DNA of 64,000 nt from Streptomyces sp. NBC_01298 (GTDB lineage: Bacteria > Actinomycetota > Actinomycetes > Streptomycetales > Streptomycetaceae). Both the position numbers and the translations under genes were made by a program. Of the stretch, positions 17,881 through 27,146 are shown piece after piece (the stretch's first letter is position 1; the number at the start of each line of letters is the position of its first letter). The notes under the pieces were generated by a model, which was not told the origin of the DNA, did no database searches, and worked only from the letters and a program-made list of their open reading frames with translations. Where the stretch lies: assembly GCF_035978755.1 (NCBI RefSeq), contig NZ_CP108414.1, positions 2,790,001-2,854,000 on the forward strand. Reading direction: 5' to 3'.

Positions 17881-19499
17881 GAGGCGGCGCCCAGGTGCGC
17901 CGAGGCTCCGCGTGCGATCCCGGTGCGCAGTTCGAGGGCGACCGCCACGTCCAGGGCGTCGGGGCGGTCCCGGCTCCTCAGGTCGGCCACCGTCCAGGCG
18001 ACCCGGAGCACCCGGTCGAGCCCCCGCGCGGTCAGCAGGCCTCGCTCCAGGTCCCGTTCGGCCTGGGCCAGTGCTCCCGGCGCGGCCGGCCAGCGGGTCC
18101 GCAGCTCATGGCCCGGTACCTCCGCGTTGAGCCGCCAGCGCGTGCCGTCGAGGCGCGCCGCCGCCCGGTCACGGGCCTCCCGCACCCGGGCCGCGACCAC
18201 CATCGTGGCTTCGCCGCGGCCACCGCGCCCCAGCAGATCGGCGCGGGTGACCGGCTCCACCTCCACCCGCAGGTCCACCCGGTCCAGCAGCGGCCCCGAC
18301 AGCCGGGCCTGGTAGCGGCGGACCACCGAGGCCGGGCAGTCGCATCCGGTCCCGTGCAGGGTGTGCCGCCCGCAGGGACAGGGGTTGGCGGCCAGCACCA
18401 TCAGGAACCGGGCCGGCAGCCGTACCACCCCGGCGGCGCGGGCGATGACCACGTGTCCGGCTTCGAGGGGCTGCCTCAGGGCGTCCAGGGCCTTGGTGCT
18501 GAACTCCGCGGCCTCGTCGAGGAACAGCACCCCCCTGTGGGCCAGGGACACCGCTCCGGGCCTGGCCACCCCGGCCCCTCCCCCGACGAGCGACTGCATG
18601 GTCGCCGAGTGGTGCGGGGCGCAGTACGGGGGCCGGGCGACGAGCGGTTCGCCGGGGGGCAGGATTCCCGCGACCGAGTGGACGGCCGTGACCTCCAGTG
18701 AGTCCTGTCGGGTGAGCGGGGGCAGGATCCAGGGGATACGCTCGGCCAGCATGGTCTTGCCGGCGCCCGGGGGTCCGCTGAGGAAGAGGTGGTGCCCCCC
18801 GGCGGCCGCCACCTCCAGGGCCCGGCGTGCCGCGTGCTGTCCGGCGACGTCGGCGAGATCGGGGAAGTCCCGCCCGTCGCCGTCGCGGGCCACCCCCGTG
18901 CCGAGTCCGGCGCCGGGGACGACCAGCCCGGCGAGCATCGGGTCCGGCCGCCCGGGCGGATCCGGCGGATCCTCCTCGGGGACCTCCCCGTCGGTGAGCA
19001 CCGCGATCAGCTGCCGCAGGCTGCGGACCCCGAGCACCGAGACGTCCGGGACGAGCATGGCCTCGGCGGCGCACTGCTGGGGGACCACGACCTGCCGGTA
19101 TCCGGCCTCGGCGGCGGCGAGCACGGCTGGCAGGATCCCGCGGACGGGACGCACCCGGCCGTCCAGGCCCAGTTCCCCGATGAGGACCAGATCGGCGATC
19201 ACCTTCGGATCCACCACTTCGGCGGCGCCCAGAACGGCGGCGGCGACAGCGAGGTCGAAGCCGGCCCCGCCCTTGGGGACCGACGCCGGGCTGAGGCCGA
19301 CGGTGAGCTTCTTCTGCGGCCAGGCGGCGCCCGAGTTCACGACGGCCGCCCTGACCCGGTCCCGGCTCTCGATCAGGGTCTTGTCGGGCAGCCCCACCAG
19401 GGCGAAGGTGGCCACCCCGGGCTCCAGGTCCGCCTGTACCTCGACCACCACGCCTTCGACGCCCACGAGGGCGACCGAGCAGGCCCGTGCGAACCCCAT
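17877..19499 (-). CDS. YifB-family Mg-chelatase-like AAA ATPase
   Basis: A 540-residue protein of the ComM/YifB group. Residues 1-180 form the N-terminal domain (ARACSVALVGVEGVVVEVQ; GLSPASVPKGGAGFDLAVA). The AAA module has Walker A GPPGAGKTML and the sensor-like FLDEAAEF. A C-terminal zinc-binding-like stretch, NPCPCGRHTLHGTGCDCP, is typical. ComM has been linked to branch migration during natural transformation. It overlaps YraN upstream by one base and dprA downstream by four, so the three are one operon. Confidence 0.92.
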   Translation of the reverse strand: MGFARACSVALVGVEGVVVEVQADLEPGVATFALVGLPDKTLIESRDRVRAAVVNSGAAWPQKKLTVGLSPASVPKGGAGFDLAVAAAVLGAAEVVDPKVIADLVLIGELGLDGRVRPVRGILPAVLAAAEAGYRQVVVPQQCAAEAMLVPDVSVLGVRSLRQLIAVLTDGEVPEEDPPDPPGRPDPMLAGLVVPGAGLGTGVARDGDGRDFPDLADVAGQHAARRALEVAAAGGHHLFLSGPPGAGKTMLAERIPWILPPLTRQDSLEVTAVHSVAGILPPGEPLVARPPYCAPHHSATMQSLVGGGAGVARPGAVSLAHRGVLFLDEAAEFSTKALDALRQPLEAGHVVIARAAGVVRLPARFLMVLAANPCPCGRHTLHGTGCDCPASVVRRYQARLSGPLLDRVDLRVEVEPVTRADLLGRGGRGEATMVVAARVREARDRAAARLDGTRWRLNAEVPGHELRTRWPAAPGALAQAERDLERGLLTARGLDRVLRVAWTVADLRSRDRPDALDVAVALELRTGIARGASAHLGAAS

Positions 19500-19870
19500 C
19501 AGGCCGCCCCCCTGACGTGCTCCACCACGGGCCCGCCGCGCCGCGGCAGGAGGACCCCGACGAGGTCGATGCGCACCCCGCCCGGGGGTGGTCCCCCGTG
19601 GTCGGCCAGCCAGCGCCCGGCGAGCCTGCGCAAGCGCTCGGCCTTGGCGGGCCGCAGCGCGGCCATGGGATGCTCGAACTCCCCCGCCCGCCGGGTCTTG
19701 ACCTCGCACACGACGAGGGCGTCCCCGTCCCGGGCGACGATGTCGATCTCCCCGCCGCGACACCGCCAGTTCCGCGCGATCACGGTCATCCCGGCCTCGG
19801 TGAGCCGCCGCGTCGCGAGGTCCTCGCCGTACCGCCCCAATGCCTGCTGTGCCACGCCCTTCGCGTTCAT
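19499..19870 (-). CDS. YraN-family putative endonuclease (UPF0102)
   Basis: A 123-residue protein with a PD-(D/E)XK-like core: [16 protein letters not shown], then [11 protein letters not shown] and VVCEVKTRR, giving the E, D and ExK acidic and lysine residues. YraN proteins are predicted Holliday-junction-resolvase-like nucleases of unproven function. ATG 19870 is preferred because GGAGG lies upstream; a longer frame reaches 19903. The gene overlaps the YifB start by one base, so it heads the yraN-yifB-dprA operon. Confidence 0.88.
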   Translation of the reverse strand: MNAKGVAQQALGRYGEDLATRRLTEAGMTVIARNWRCRGGEIDIVARDGDALVVCEVKTRRAGEFEHPMAALRPAKAERLRRLAGRWLADHGGPPPGGVRIDLVGVLLPRRGGPVVEHVRGAA

Positions 19871-19996
19871 CCGGCACCACCTCCGACACCGACGGTCCCG
19901 CACCCCCGCCCACCGAGTGGATCTTGGTGGACAGCCGGGGCGATGTGGACAACCGCATCACCCCGGCGAGGGAGGAAGGCTCGGAGGAGGAGGGGA

Positions 19997-20305
19997 TCAG
20001 CTGCCCGGAAGTTCGAGATCGCTCTTGTTGAGCTCCTCGATGTTCACGTCCTTGAAGGTCAGCACCCGCACCTGCTTGACGAAGCGAGCCGGTCTGTACA
20101 TGTCCCAGACCCACGCGTCGGCCATCGAGACCTCGAAGAAGACCTCCCCCTGCACCGAGTGCACCTGCATCTCGTAGTCGTTGGTGAGGTAGAAACGGCG
20201 TTCGGTCTCGATCACATACTTGAACAGCCCGACGACGTCGCGGTACTCGCGATAGAGCTTCAGCTCCATCTCGGTCTCGTACTTCTCGAGGTCCTCGGCA
20301 CTCAT
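19997..20305 (-). CDS. DUF2469-family protein
   Basis: A 102-residue, highly charged soluble protein (MSAEDLEKYETEMELKLYRE... ending DLELPGS). It is a DUF2469-type protein, conserved in actinobacteria and usually next to the YraN gene. No catalytic motif is seen, and its function is unknown. It is separated from YraN by 126 bases without a clear hairpin and may share the transcript. Confidence 0.85.
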   Translation of the reverse strand: MSAEDLEKYETEMELKLYREYRDVVGLFKYVIETERRFYLTNDYEMQVHSVQGEVFFEVSMADAWVWDMYRPARFVKQVRVLTFKDVNIEELNKSDLELPGS

Positions 20306-20360
20306 GGCATGTTCCCCTTCAGCCGTGCGTCCCCCTATTGTGCGCCAGGCCCGTGCGCCC

Positions 20361-20888
20361 CTAAACGATTTCCGGGGCCAGGTTCACGGGCGCACCCGGG
20401 GGACCGTCGTCGAGCAGCGTGCGGAGCAGCTCTGCGAGTCTGGTCGGGTACACCGTCTCATGGGCCGCAAGAAGTTCCTCGGAGGTCCACCACCTGGTGC
20501 CCGAGACGCTGCGGCGCTCCAGCTCGGTGAGGCCGCCCAGCACCGTCGCGGTCTGGCTGGTCCGGGCCAGGAAGTACCACTCGTCCTGCTCCCAGCGGCG
20601 CCCGTCGAAGGGGAACGAGCAGTAGCGGTGCCACAGCACCGGGCCCAGCTCCACGTCGGTGATCCCGGTCTCCTCCGCGAGCTCGCGCAGCGCGGCCTGC
20701 TCCCGGGTCTCGGTCCCTTCCAGGCCGCCGCCCGGGGTGAACCACCAGTCGTCCGCCGGGTCTCCCGGCTCGAAGCCGTGCATCAGCAGGATCCGGTCCT
20801 CGGGGTCCAGCAGGATCACCCGCGCCACCTTCCGCGGCCCGCCCGACGCGGAGCCCGTCCCCGGCCCCGTCGTCGCGTCAGCGGACAT
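20361..20888 (-). CDS. Nudix hydrolase (MutT-like)
   Basis: A 175-residue hydrolase with a complete Nudix box (GX5EX7REUXEEXGU), seen as GGLEGTETREQAALRELAEETGI at about residues 50-73. It cleaves a nucleoside diphosphate linked to some other moiety; the substrate cannot be read from the sequence. Its ATG lies inside the end of sipZ, overlapping by 11 bases. A MutT-like gene following sipZ is the order known in S. lividans. Confidence 0.88.
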   Translation of the reverse strand: MSADATTGPGTGSASGGPRKVARVILLDPEDRILLMHGFEPGDPADDWWFTPGGGLEGTETREQAALRELAEETGITDVELGPVLWHRYCSFPFDGRRWEQDEWYFLARTSQTATVLGGLTELERRSVSGTRWWTSEELLAAHETVYPTRLAELLRTLLDDGPPGAPVNLAPEIV

Positions 20889-21654
20889 CGGCCCGCTCCC
20901 GCCTCCGCCCGCGCCCGAAGACCCGTACGACCGGCCCGTACGCGGCTCCGAGCACGACCAGGGCGGCGCCGGCCACCACCGCCGCCACCTGGAGCAGCAG
21001 GGGCCCCGCCGTCGAGGTCCCGCCGGGCAGGGCGGCGTAGGCCTTGGGCCGCTCCACCATCGACAGGTCGGGCCACGCGACGGCGTCGACGCGGGCCATC
21101 ACCGCCGAGCGGGGCACCGTCCCCTGGCCGGCCTCCTGCAGGTGTGCCCGCGAGTCCAGCGAGGATCCGCGCCGGTCGCCGAGCAGGAAGAGGTTGCCCT
21201 CCGGCACCGTCACCTCGAACGGCGTCCGGGAGGCCGCCCCGTCCGGAGCGCCCGCCAGGTCGAGCTTCTCGACGTCGATGTACGGCTCGTCCAGCTCCTT
21301 GCCGTTCACGGTGAGCCGGCCGCCGGCACCGCAGCACTTGACCGTGTCCCCGCCGATCCCGACGACCCGCTTGACCATCGGCGAATCGCTCCACTGCTGG
21401 TCCCTGAAGACCACCACGTCCCCGCGGTGCACCTCGCCCCCGCCGATGCGCTGTGCCAGCATGCGGTCCCCGGGGTTCACCGTCGGCACCATCGAGTCGG
21501 TCGGCACCGTGTACGGCTGGTACACGACGGCTCCCCATACGAACCCACCGAGGAAGAGCACAAAGCCGATGGCCACGACCACTCCCGACAGCACGCTGCC
21601 GAGAGCACCGCGGCCATCGCCGTCACCTGCTCGTATTGCTCGTGTTCCGCCCAT
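20878..21654 (-). CDS. sipZ: Type I signal peptidase, SipZ-like
   Basis: A 258-residue leader peptidase that removes signal peptides of exported proteins on the outer membrane face. One N-terminal helix (about residues 18-42) precedes the catalytic Ser54 in PTDSMVPT and Lys95 in MVKRVVGIGGD; the box LLGDRRGSSLDSR follows. A second helix lies near the C-terminus (about residues 215-240), as described for SipZ of S. lividans. It is the last of four tandem sip genes, 44 bases after sipY. ATG 21654 lacks a strong ribosome site. Confidence 0.9.
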   Translation of the reverse strand: MGGTRAIRAGDGDGRGALGSVLSGVVVAIGFVLFLGGFVWGAVVYQPYTVPTDSMVPTVNPGDRMLAQRIGGGEVHRGDVVVFRDQQWSDSPMVKRVVGIGGDTVKCCGAGGRLTVNGKELDEPYIDVEKLDLAGAPDGAASRTPFEVTVPEGNLFLLGDRRGSSLDSRAHLQEAGQGTVPRSAVMARVDAVAWPDLSMVERPKAYAALPGGTSTAGPLLLQVAAVVAGAALVVLGAAYGPVVRVFGRGRRRERADVR

Positions 21655-21698
21655 TGCAAGCGCCCCCACACTCGGAGATCGTCGACCTGGGCGGCACC

Positions 21699-22631
21699 CT
21701 ACCTGCCGGTAGGCCCTGCGGTCAGCTTCCGCCTGCGCCACAGTACGACCGGTACCGCGCCGGCGAACCCGAGGGCGGCCGGGCCGAGCCCGACCGGCGC
21801 CAGTCCGGCGGCGTCCATGCCGAGCGCGGTGGCCTTGGTCTGCGTGCCGATGCCGGGCTGGTCGAAGGTGTCCGGAACCGGCAGGGTCGACCAGCGGGTG
21901 ATCGGCCACGCGACCACCACGGCGCGTCCGACGACATCACTGACGGGCACGAACCCCTGGGTGGCGGGGTCCTGCTGGTGGTAGCGGGAGTCCTGCGAGT
22001 TCTGACGGTGGTCGCCCATCACCCAGATCTTGCCCTTGGGCACGGTGAGCGGACCGAAGGGCAGGTCGTCGCACGGGGTGTTGCCCGGGTAGATGTACGG
22101 CTCGTCCAGCTCCTTGCCGTTGACGATGACCGGTCCCCCCTTCTTGCACTCGACCGTGTCACCGCCGATGGCGATCGTCCGCTTGATCAGGTCCTTCTCC
22201 TCGGCGGACGGCATGAGGCCGATCCAGCTGAGGGCCTTCTGGGCGATGTTGGGCTCGGGAGTGAACTCGTTGCTCAGCCAGTTCGACGGGTCGTGGAAGA
22301 CGACGACCTCACCGCGCTCGGGCTCCGACCCGAACCACGGCGTCAGCTTGTCCACGAGCACCCGGTCGCCGCGCTGCAGGGTGTTCTGCATCGAGTCGGA
22401 GGGGATCGAGAAGGCCTGCACGAGGAAGGTCTTGATCAGCAGGGCGAGCAGCAGGGCGATTCCGACCAGGAGCGGAAGCTCCTTCCAGAAGGAACGGTGC
22501 GAGCGTGCCTCGGCGCCGTCCTGCGCGTCGCCGTCTTGCTCGACGGCATCGGGCCCGGAGGAGTCTTTCGGCTCCTCGCCACCCTCGTCGCGTCCGGACC
22601 GTGCACCAACCGCCACGTCCCCCACATCCAC
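21699..22631 (-). CDS. sipY: Type I signal peptidase, SipY-like
   Basis: A 310-residue leader peptidase. The acidic 45-residue N-terminus is followed by a helix at about 53-73, catalytic Ser80 (IPSDSMQNTL) and Lys150 (IKRTIAIGGD), and the box MGDHRQNSQDSR. A C-terminal Ala/Gly-rich hydrophobic stretch (about 265-300) before RRRK suggests a second membrane anchor, the odd topology reported for streptomycete Sip proteins. In S. lividans SipY is the major enzyme for secretion. It lies 98 bases after sipX, so a promoter between them is possible. Confidence 0.92.
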   Translation of the reverse strand: MDVGDVAVGARSGRDEGGEEPKDSSGPDAVEQDGDAQDGAEARSHRSFWKELPLLVGIALLLALLIKTFLVQAFSIPSDSMQNTLQRGDRVLVDKLTPWFGSEPERGEVVVFHDPSNWLSNEFTPEPNIAQKALSWIGLMPSAEEKDLIKRTIAIGGDTVECKKGGPVIVNGKELDEPYIYPGNTPCDDLPFGPLTVPKGKIWVMGDHRQNSQDSRYHQQDPATQGFVPVSDVVGRAVVVAWPITRWSTLPVPDTFDQPGIGTQTKATALGMDAAGLAPVGLGPAALGFAGAVPVVLWRRRKLTAGPTGR

Positions 22632-22729
22632 TCCTCGTTCGGAATTCGACGCCCGGACCTGATGAGGCGCGGGCCCTCCCCTCCCCTAACGAGCGGGAGT
22701 TCCCGAAGGCGCGGGAGACCAAGGACACA

Positions 22730-23605
22730 CTATGCGAACGAGGAGCCGCCCCGGCGCCTACGGGGCGCGCGGCGACCGCCGCGCGCCTGGTCGGGAACCA
22801 TGCGGAAGGTGGCGGGCTGTTCCAGCCGGTGCCAGTGCCCGACGGGCCAGGCGATCACCACGGCCTGGCCGACCACGTCCTTCACGTCGATCGTGCCGTG
22901 GAAGGCCTCGTCGAGGTGGTAGCGGGAGTCGGCGGAATTCGCCCGGTGGTCGCCCATGACGAAGATCCGTCCGGCGGGCACCTGCACCTCGAAGCGGATC
23001 TCCGAGGGCGCGTTGCCCGGGTTGACGTACGGCTCGTCGAGCGGCGAGCCGTTGACGCTGACCCGCCCCCGGGCGTCGCAGCACTTCACGCTGTCCCCGC
23101 CGACCCCGATGACCCGCTTGATCAGGTCCTGTTCGTTCGCCGAGGGCAGCAGGCCGATGAAGGTGAGCGTCTGCTTGATCTGCTTGATGCCCACCGGGTC
23201 CTCGGCCGGCTGGACGCTGTCGGCGCCCAGCCAGCCCCCCGGGTCCTTGAAGACGACCACGTCGCCGCGCTCGACCTGGGAGCCGAACCACGGGGTGAGC
23301 TTGTCCACCAGGACCCGGTCGCCGATGCGGATCGTCTGCTCCATGGAGCCCGACGGGATGAAGAAGGCCTGGACGAGGAAGGTCTTGAGGATCAGGGCGA
23401 TGCACAGCGCGACCACCACGAGCAGGGGCAGCTCCCCCACCCGCCGCGTACGCCGCCTGCGCTTCACCCGGCGGGCGAGGCGACGCCGTTCGGCCCGGCT
23501 GCCGGGCTCCGCGGGCCCGGCGCCCGGCTCGGGCTCCGGCTCCGGTTCTGGCTCCGCGCCGGCATCTTCGTACCGGTCTCCCCGCGGGCGCCCGCGGCTA
23601 CCCAC
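22730..23605 (-). CDS. sipX: Type I signal peptidase, SipX-like
   Basis: A 291-residue leader peptidase. The N-terminus has an EPEPEPEPEP run and a highly basic stretch (RRLARRVKRRRRTRR) before a helix at about 60-80. Catalytic Ser87 is in IPSGSMEQT and Lys163 in IKRVIGVGGD; MGDHRANSADSR follows. The C-terminus ends in basic residues, and I see no second hydrophobic anchor, unlike sipY and sipZ here. GTG 23605 is the start, overlapping sipW by eight bases. Confidence 0.9.
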   Translation of the reverse strand: MGSRGRPRGDRYEDAGAEPEPEPEPEPGAGPAEPGSRAERRRLARRVKRRRRTRRVGELPLLVVVALCIALILKTFLVQAFFIPSGSMEQTIRIGDRVLVDKLTPWFGSQVERGDVVVFKDPGGWLGADSVQPAEDPVGIKQIKQTLTFIGLLPSANEQDLIKRVIGVGGDSVKCCDARGRVSVNGSPLDEPYVNPGNAPSEIRFEVQVPAGRIFVMGDHRANSADSRYHLDEAFHGTIDVKDVVGQAVVIAWPVGHWHRLEQPATFRMVPDQARGGRRAPRRRRGGSSFA

Positions 23606-24416
23606 GGCCGCCGCCCGCGGAATCCGCGGCGCCCCAGCGCGACACCGGCCAGCCGATCCAGTCGGCCCGCCCGATCACCTTCTCCACCGGCACCATCCCC
23701 CCGCCCGGCTCCCCGAGGTGGTCCCGGGAGTCCCGGGACTGGGAACGATGATCACCCATGACCCACAGGCTCCCAAGGGGCACGACGATACGGAACGGCA
23801 CTTTCGATCCGGAGTCGCCGGGAAAGAGGTACGGCTCGTCCAGCGGGACCCCGTTGACCTTGATCCGGCCGCGTTCGTCGCACACCACGTCGTCACCGCC
23901 GACGCCCACGACCCGCTTCACGAAATCGGTGTCCGAGGGCTCGGCCAGCCCGAGCGCGGAGACCGCCCCGTGCAGGGCGTCGCCGATCGGACTCCCGTCC
24001 CGGTCCTCCTGTACGAAGGAGCCCGTGCCGTCGAAGACCACGACGTCCCCGCGCTGCGGCCGGTCGCCGAAACGGTACGCCAGCTTGTTGACCAGGACCC
24101 GGTCCCCGACGGCGAGCGTGGGCTCCATCGAGTGGCTCGGGATCAGGAAGGGCTGGAGCACGAAATTGCTGAACAGCAGCAGGAAGACGGTGCAGGCGAG
24201 GCCGAGCAGCCCGGCGCGCCGCCAGCTCAGCCGGTCGGCCTTGCCGGGGCCCGAGTCCGCCGCCGCGTCCAAGTCCGCCGCCGGGTCCGCGTCCCGGGTC
24301 GGGTCCGGGGTCGGATCCGAGTCCGGACCCGCTCCGGAAAGCACGAAACGCGACCGCCCCTCCCCCTCGTCGGGGGAAGAGTGGCCGCGCTGCGTGTGAG
24401 GTGCTTCGGTGTCCAT
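23598..24416 (-). CDS. sipW: Type I signal peptidase, SipW-like
   Basis: A 272-residue leader peptidase, first gene of the four-gene sip cluster. An acidic Asp/Pro-rich cytoplasmic N-terminus of about 60 residues precedes one helix (about 69-88). Catalytic Ser96 is in IPSHSMEPTL and Lys167 in VKRVVGVGGD, and MGDHRSQSRDSR is conserved. No C-terminal membrane segment is seen, in line with SipW of S. lividans. It starts 44 bases after the rplS stop, so it may be read through from the ribosomal operon. Confidence 0.92.
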   Translation of the reverse strand: MDTEAPHTQRGHSSPDEGEGRSRFVLSGAGPDSDPTPDPTRDADPAADLDAAADSGPGKADRLSWRRAGLLGLACTVFLLLFSNFVLQPFLIPSHSMEPTLAVGDRVLVNKLAYRFGDRPQRGDVVVFDGTGSFVQEDRDGSPIGDALHGAVSALGLAEPSDTDFVKRVVGVGGDDVVCDERGRIKVNGVPLDEPYLFPGDSGSKVPFRIVVPLGSLWVMGDHRSQSRDSRDHLGEPGGGMVPVEKVIGRADWIGWPVSRWGAADSAGGGRG

Positions 24417-24460
24417 CGGGGGCGAGCCTATCCGGCCTTCCCCTGAACCCCGGGAGCAGA

Positions 24461-24811
24461 TCAGCGGTCGCGCTTCTCCTTGATCTTCGCGGCCTTGCCG
24501 CGGAGCTCACGGAGGAAGTACAGCTTGGCGCGACGCACGTCACCGCGGGTGACGAGCTCGATCTTCTCGAAGATCGGGGAGTGGACCGGGAAGGTACGCT
24601 CCACGCCGACGCTGAAGGAGACCTTGCGGACGGTGAAGGTCTCGGAGACGCCCGCGCCCTGGCGGCGGATGACGACACCCTTGAACTGCTGGATACGGGA
24701 GCGGTTGCCCTCGATCACGCGGACGTGCACGTTGACGGTGTCACCCGGGCGGAAGGCCGGGAGGTCCGAGCGCAGGGTGGCGGCGTTGACGCCATCGAGC
24801 AGGTGAGACAT
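24461..24811 (-). CDS. rplS: 50S ribosomal protein L19
   Basis: A 116-residue L19 protein at the 30S-50S interface. The core is clear: [36 protein letters not shown], and [21 protein letters not shown]. The C-terminus is basic ([11 protein letters not shown]). ATG 24811 matches the usual N-terminus [13 protein letters not shown]. It follows trmD after 134 bases in the rpsP-khpA-rimM-trmD-rplS cluster and precedes the signal peptidase genes. Confidence 0.96.
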   Translation of the reverse strand: MSHLLDGVNAATLRSDLPAFRPGDTVNVHVRVIEGNRSRIQQFKGVVIRRQGAGVSETFTVRKVSFSVGVERTFPVHSPIFEKIELVTRGDVRRAKLYFLRELRGKAAKIKEKRDR

Positions 24812-24945
24812 GTGATTCGTCTGCTTTCTTCGCATGACGCCACAGGTCGCCGATGCGGGGTTTCCGGAGAGAATTCGGGAGCTGCGGGACTCGGCGGACG
24901 ACGGTCCCCCTGTGGCAGGGGCGTACGCGAGCACACAGCAGCCGC

Positions 24946-25767
24946 CTATTCTTCCACGGTCTGCGGCCTGCGCCAAAATCGGCCGTCGGGGGAAGGCTTC
25001 CAGCCGAGGATGCTCAGCAGCTCGCGGTCCTTCTTGTCGAAGGCGGAGGCCTCGCAGCGCTCGATCAGGTCCGGGCGGTTGGCCGCCGTACGGCGGAAGG
25101 CCTCGTCGCGGCGCCACCGGGCGATCTTGCCGTGATGGCCGCTGACCAGCACGTCCGGGATCCCGTGGCCGCGCCACTCCGGGGGCTTGGTGTAGACGGG
25201 CCCCTCCAGCAGGTTGGCCATGTCCCCGGGTGCGAAGGAGTCGTCCCGGTGCGATTCGGCGTTGCCGAGCACCCCGGGGAGCAGCCGGGCCACGGCCTCG
25301 GTGACGACCAGGACGGCCGCCTCGCCGCCGGCCAGGACGTAGTCGCCGATGGACACCTCGTAGACCGGGAGGCGCGTGGCGTACTCGTCCATGACCCGGC
25401 GGTCGATGCCCTCGTACCGGGCCGGGGTGAAGATCAACCAGGGTCGTTCGGAGAGCTCGACGGCCAGTTCCTGGGTGAACGGGCGCCCGCTGGGGGTGGG
25501 GACGACGATGACGGGCCCGTGCGCGCCCGATTCGTAGCCGTCGGCCAGGGCCGCGTCCAGGGCCTCGCCCCACGGCTCGGTCTTCATGACCATGCCGGGA
25601 CCGCCGCCGTACGGGGTGTCGTCCACCGTGTTGTGCCGGTCGTACGTCCAGTCCCGCAGGTCGTGGACGTGCACGTCGAGCTGGCCGCGCGCCCGCGCCT
25701 TGCCGACGAGGGAGACGTTGAGCGGTTCGAGGTACTCCGGGAAGATCGTGACGACGTCGAGACGCAT
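24946..25767 (-). CDS. trmD: tRNA (guanine-N1-)-methyltransferase
   Basis: A 273-residue SPOUT-class enzyme that makes m1G37 in tRNA and prevents frameshifting. Motifs visible are [16 protein letters not shown] at the start, [14 protein letters not shown], and the trefoil-knot region [20 protein letters not shown], which binds SAM. Length is normal for the family. The ATG overlaps the rimM stop by one base, so the two are coupled. Confidence 0.96.
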   Translation of the reverse strand: MRLDVVTIFPEYLEPLNVSLVGKARARGQLDVHVHDLRDWTYDRHNTVDDTPYGGGPGMVMKTEPWGEALDAALADGYESGAHGPVIVVPTPSGRPFTQELAVELSERPWLIFTPARYEGIDRRVMDEYATRLPVYEVSIGDYVLAGGEAAVLVVTEAVARLLPGVLGNAESHRDDSFAPGDMANLLEGPVYTKPPEWRGHGIPDVLVSGHHGKIARWRRDEAFRRTAANRPDLIERCEASAFDKKDRELLSILGWKPSPDGRFWRRPQTVEE

Positions 25768-26381
25768 CAGGCGTCTTCCCCGTCCGAGTCCGAGTCCGAT
25801 TCCGAGTCCGACGCCGAACCCGACTCCGCTTCCGCGGCTTCCTCGTCCCGGGCGGAGACGACGATCGCCTCGCGCTCGTCGATGAGACCGGGCGGCGGGG
25901 TGATGACGCAGCGCTGCTCTTCGAGGTCGATCTCGGCGACGATCTCCTCGACGAAGGGGATCATCACCTCGGTGCCGTCCGGCCGCTCGACGATGAACAG
26001 GTCCTGCGAGGGCAGGTGGGAGATCTCGGTGATCCGGCCGATCACGGTGCCGTCCTCCAGGACGACGTCGAGGTCCATCAGCTGGTGGTCGTAGTACTCG
26101 TCGTCCTCGGCCGGCAGCTCCGCCGGGTCCACCTCGGCGATGAGCAGGACGTTGCGCAGGGCCTCGGCGCCGGTGCGGTCCTTGACCCCGGCGAAGCGCA
26201 GCATGAGCCTGCTGCTGTGCACCCGGCCCGTCTCGACCGTCAGCGGTCCCGCCGACGCGGGGTCGGTCCGGAGCACGGCACCGGGCCCGAGCCGCAGCTC
26301 GGGCTCGTCGGTCCGCACCTCGACGGTGACCTCACCCTTGATCCCGTGGGCGCGGCCGATCCGCGCGACTACCAGCTCCAC
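25767..26381 (-). CDS. rimM: Ribosome maturation factor RimM
   Basis: A 204-residue factor for 30S assembly around S19. The N-terminal beta-barrel starts [23 protein letters not shown], and the C-terminal PRC-barrel holds [16 protein letters not shown] and [17 protein letters not shown] 26381 has AGGAG 7 bases upstream. The last 30 residues are a low-complexity Ser/Asp/Glu tail ([13 protein letters not shown]) encoded by hexamer-like repeats at 25783-25815. A strong hairpin lies just upstream. Confidence 0.94.
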   Translation of the reverse strand: MELVVARIGRAHGIKGEVTVEVRTDEPELRLGPGAVLRTDPASAGPLTVETGRVHSSRLMLRFAGVKDRTGAEALRNVLLIAEVDPAELPAEDDEYYDHQLMDLDVVLEDGTVIGRITEISHLPSQDLFIVERPDGTEVMIPFVEEIVAEIDLEEQRCVITPPPGLIDEREAIVVSARDEEAAEAESGSASDSESDSDSDGEDA

Positions 26382-26405
26382 TGCTTCTCTCCTGTTCAGA
26401 CGACG

Positions 26406-26443
26406 ACGGGCCGGGGCGGGCACGTATGCCCTCCCCGGCCCGT
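26406..26443 (-). terminator. Strong hairpin between khpA and rimM
   Basis: A 17-base arm at 26406-26422 (ACGGGCCGGGGCGGGCA) pairs with 26427-26443 with one mismatch, around the loop CGTA. It lies 17 bases after the khpA stop (minus strand) and 24 bases before the rimM start. It may cut or attenuate transcription within the ribosomal cluster. Confidence 0.6.
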
Positions 26444-26460
26444 GCCGGTGATTCAACTGC

Positions 26461-26700
26461 TCAGCGGACCTGGTCCACGTCGACGAGGTCGACGCGGATC
26501 CCCCGGCCGCCGATGGCGCCCACGACGGTACGCAGAGCACGTGCGGTGCGGCCGTTGCGGCCGATCACCTTGCCGAGGTCGTCGGGGTGGACCCGAACCT
26601 CCAGCACCTGCCCGCGGCGCAGGTTGCGCGAGGCGACCTGCACTTCGTCGGGGTTGTCCACGATGCCCTTCACGAGGTGCTCAAGAGCCTCCTCGAGCAT
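26461..26700 (-). CDS. khpA: KH-domain RNA-binding protein KhpA
   Basis: A 79-residue single KH-domain protein. The GxxG loop is seen in [16 protein letters not shown] (about residues 43-58). KhpA (YlqC) proteins act with KhpB/Jag as RNA chaperones in Gram-positives. Between rpsP and rimM is its standard position. It starts only two bases after the rpsP stop, so they are co-translated. Confidence 0.9.
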   Translation of the reverse strand: MLEEALEHLVKGIVDNPDEVQVASRNLRRGQVLEVRVHPDDLGKVIGRNGRTARALRTVVGAIGGRGIRVDLVDVDQVR

Positions 26701-26702
26701 GC

Positions 26703-27146
26703 TCAGGCCTCGGTCGACTCGGCGGTCTCGGCCTCAGCCTCGTCCGCCTTCTTGTCGGCCTTCTTCGCCTTCTGGGTGATGGCTTCGCCCTTGCCCTCGC
26801 CGATGCCCTCGAGGGCCTTGGCGAACTCGTCGAAGGAGCGACGCTTGTTCTCCTTCGTCGCCGGCTGCAGCAGCGGCGCGGGGGCCGGAAGGCCCTTGTG
26901 CGCCTGCCAGTCACCGGTGAGCTTCAGGATGGCGAGCACAGCCTCGGTGGGCTGGGCGCCAACGGACAGCCAGTACTGCGCACGCTCGGCGTTGACCTCG
27001 ATGCGCGACGGGTTGTACGTCGGGTGGTAGATACCGATCTCTTCGATCGCGCGACCGTCCCGACGGGTACGGGCGTCGGCGACGACGATGCGGTAGTGCG
27101 GCTGGCGAATCTTGCCGAGGCGCTTGAGCTTGATCTTGACTGCCAC
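26703..27146 (-). CDS. rpsP: 30S ribosomal protein S16
   Basis: A 147-residue S16. The conserved N-terminal 80 residues begin [20 protein letters not shown], with [14 protein letters not shown]. The extra 60-residue C-terminal tail is Lys/Glu/Ala-rich, common in actinobacterial S16. GTG 27146 is chosen because AGGAG is upstream; the longer frame to 27185 would add an unlikely leader. It heads the minus-strand rpsP-khpA-rimM-trmD-rplS cluster; 203 bases upstream, before the next gene, should hold its promoter. Confidence 0.95.
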   Translation of the reverse strand: MAVKIKLKRLGKIRQPHYRIVVADARTRRDGRAIEEIGIYHPTYNPSRIEVNAERAQYWLSVGAQPTEAVLAILKLTGDWQAHKGLPAPAPLLQPATKENKRRSFDEFAKALEGIGEGKGEAITQKAKKADKKADEAEAETAESTEA

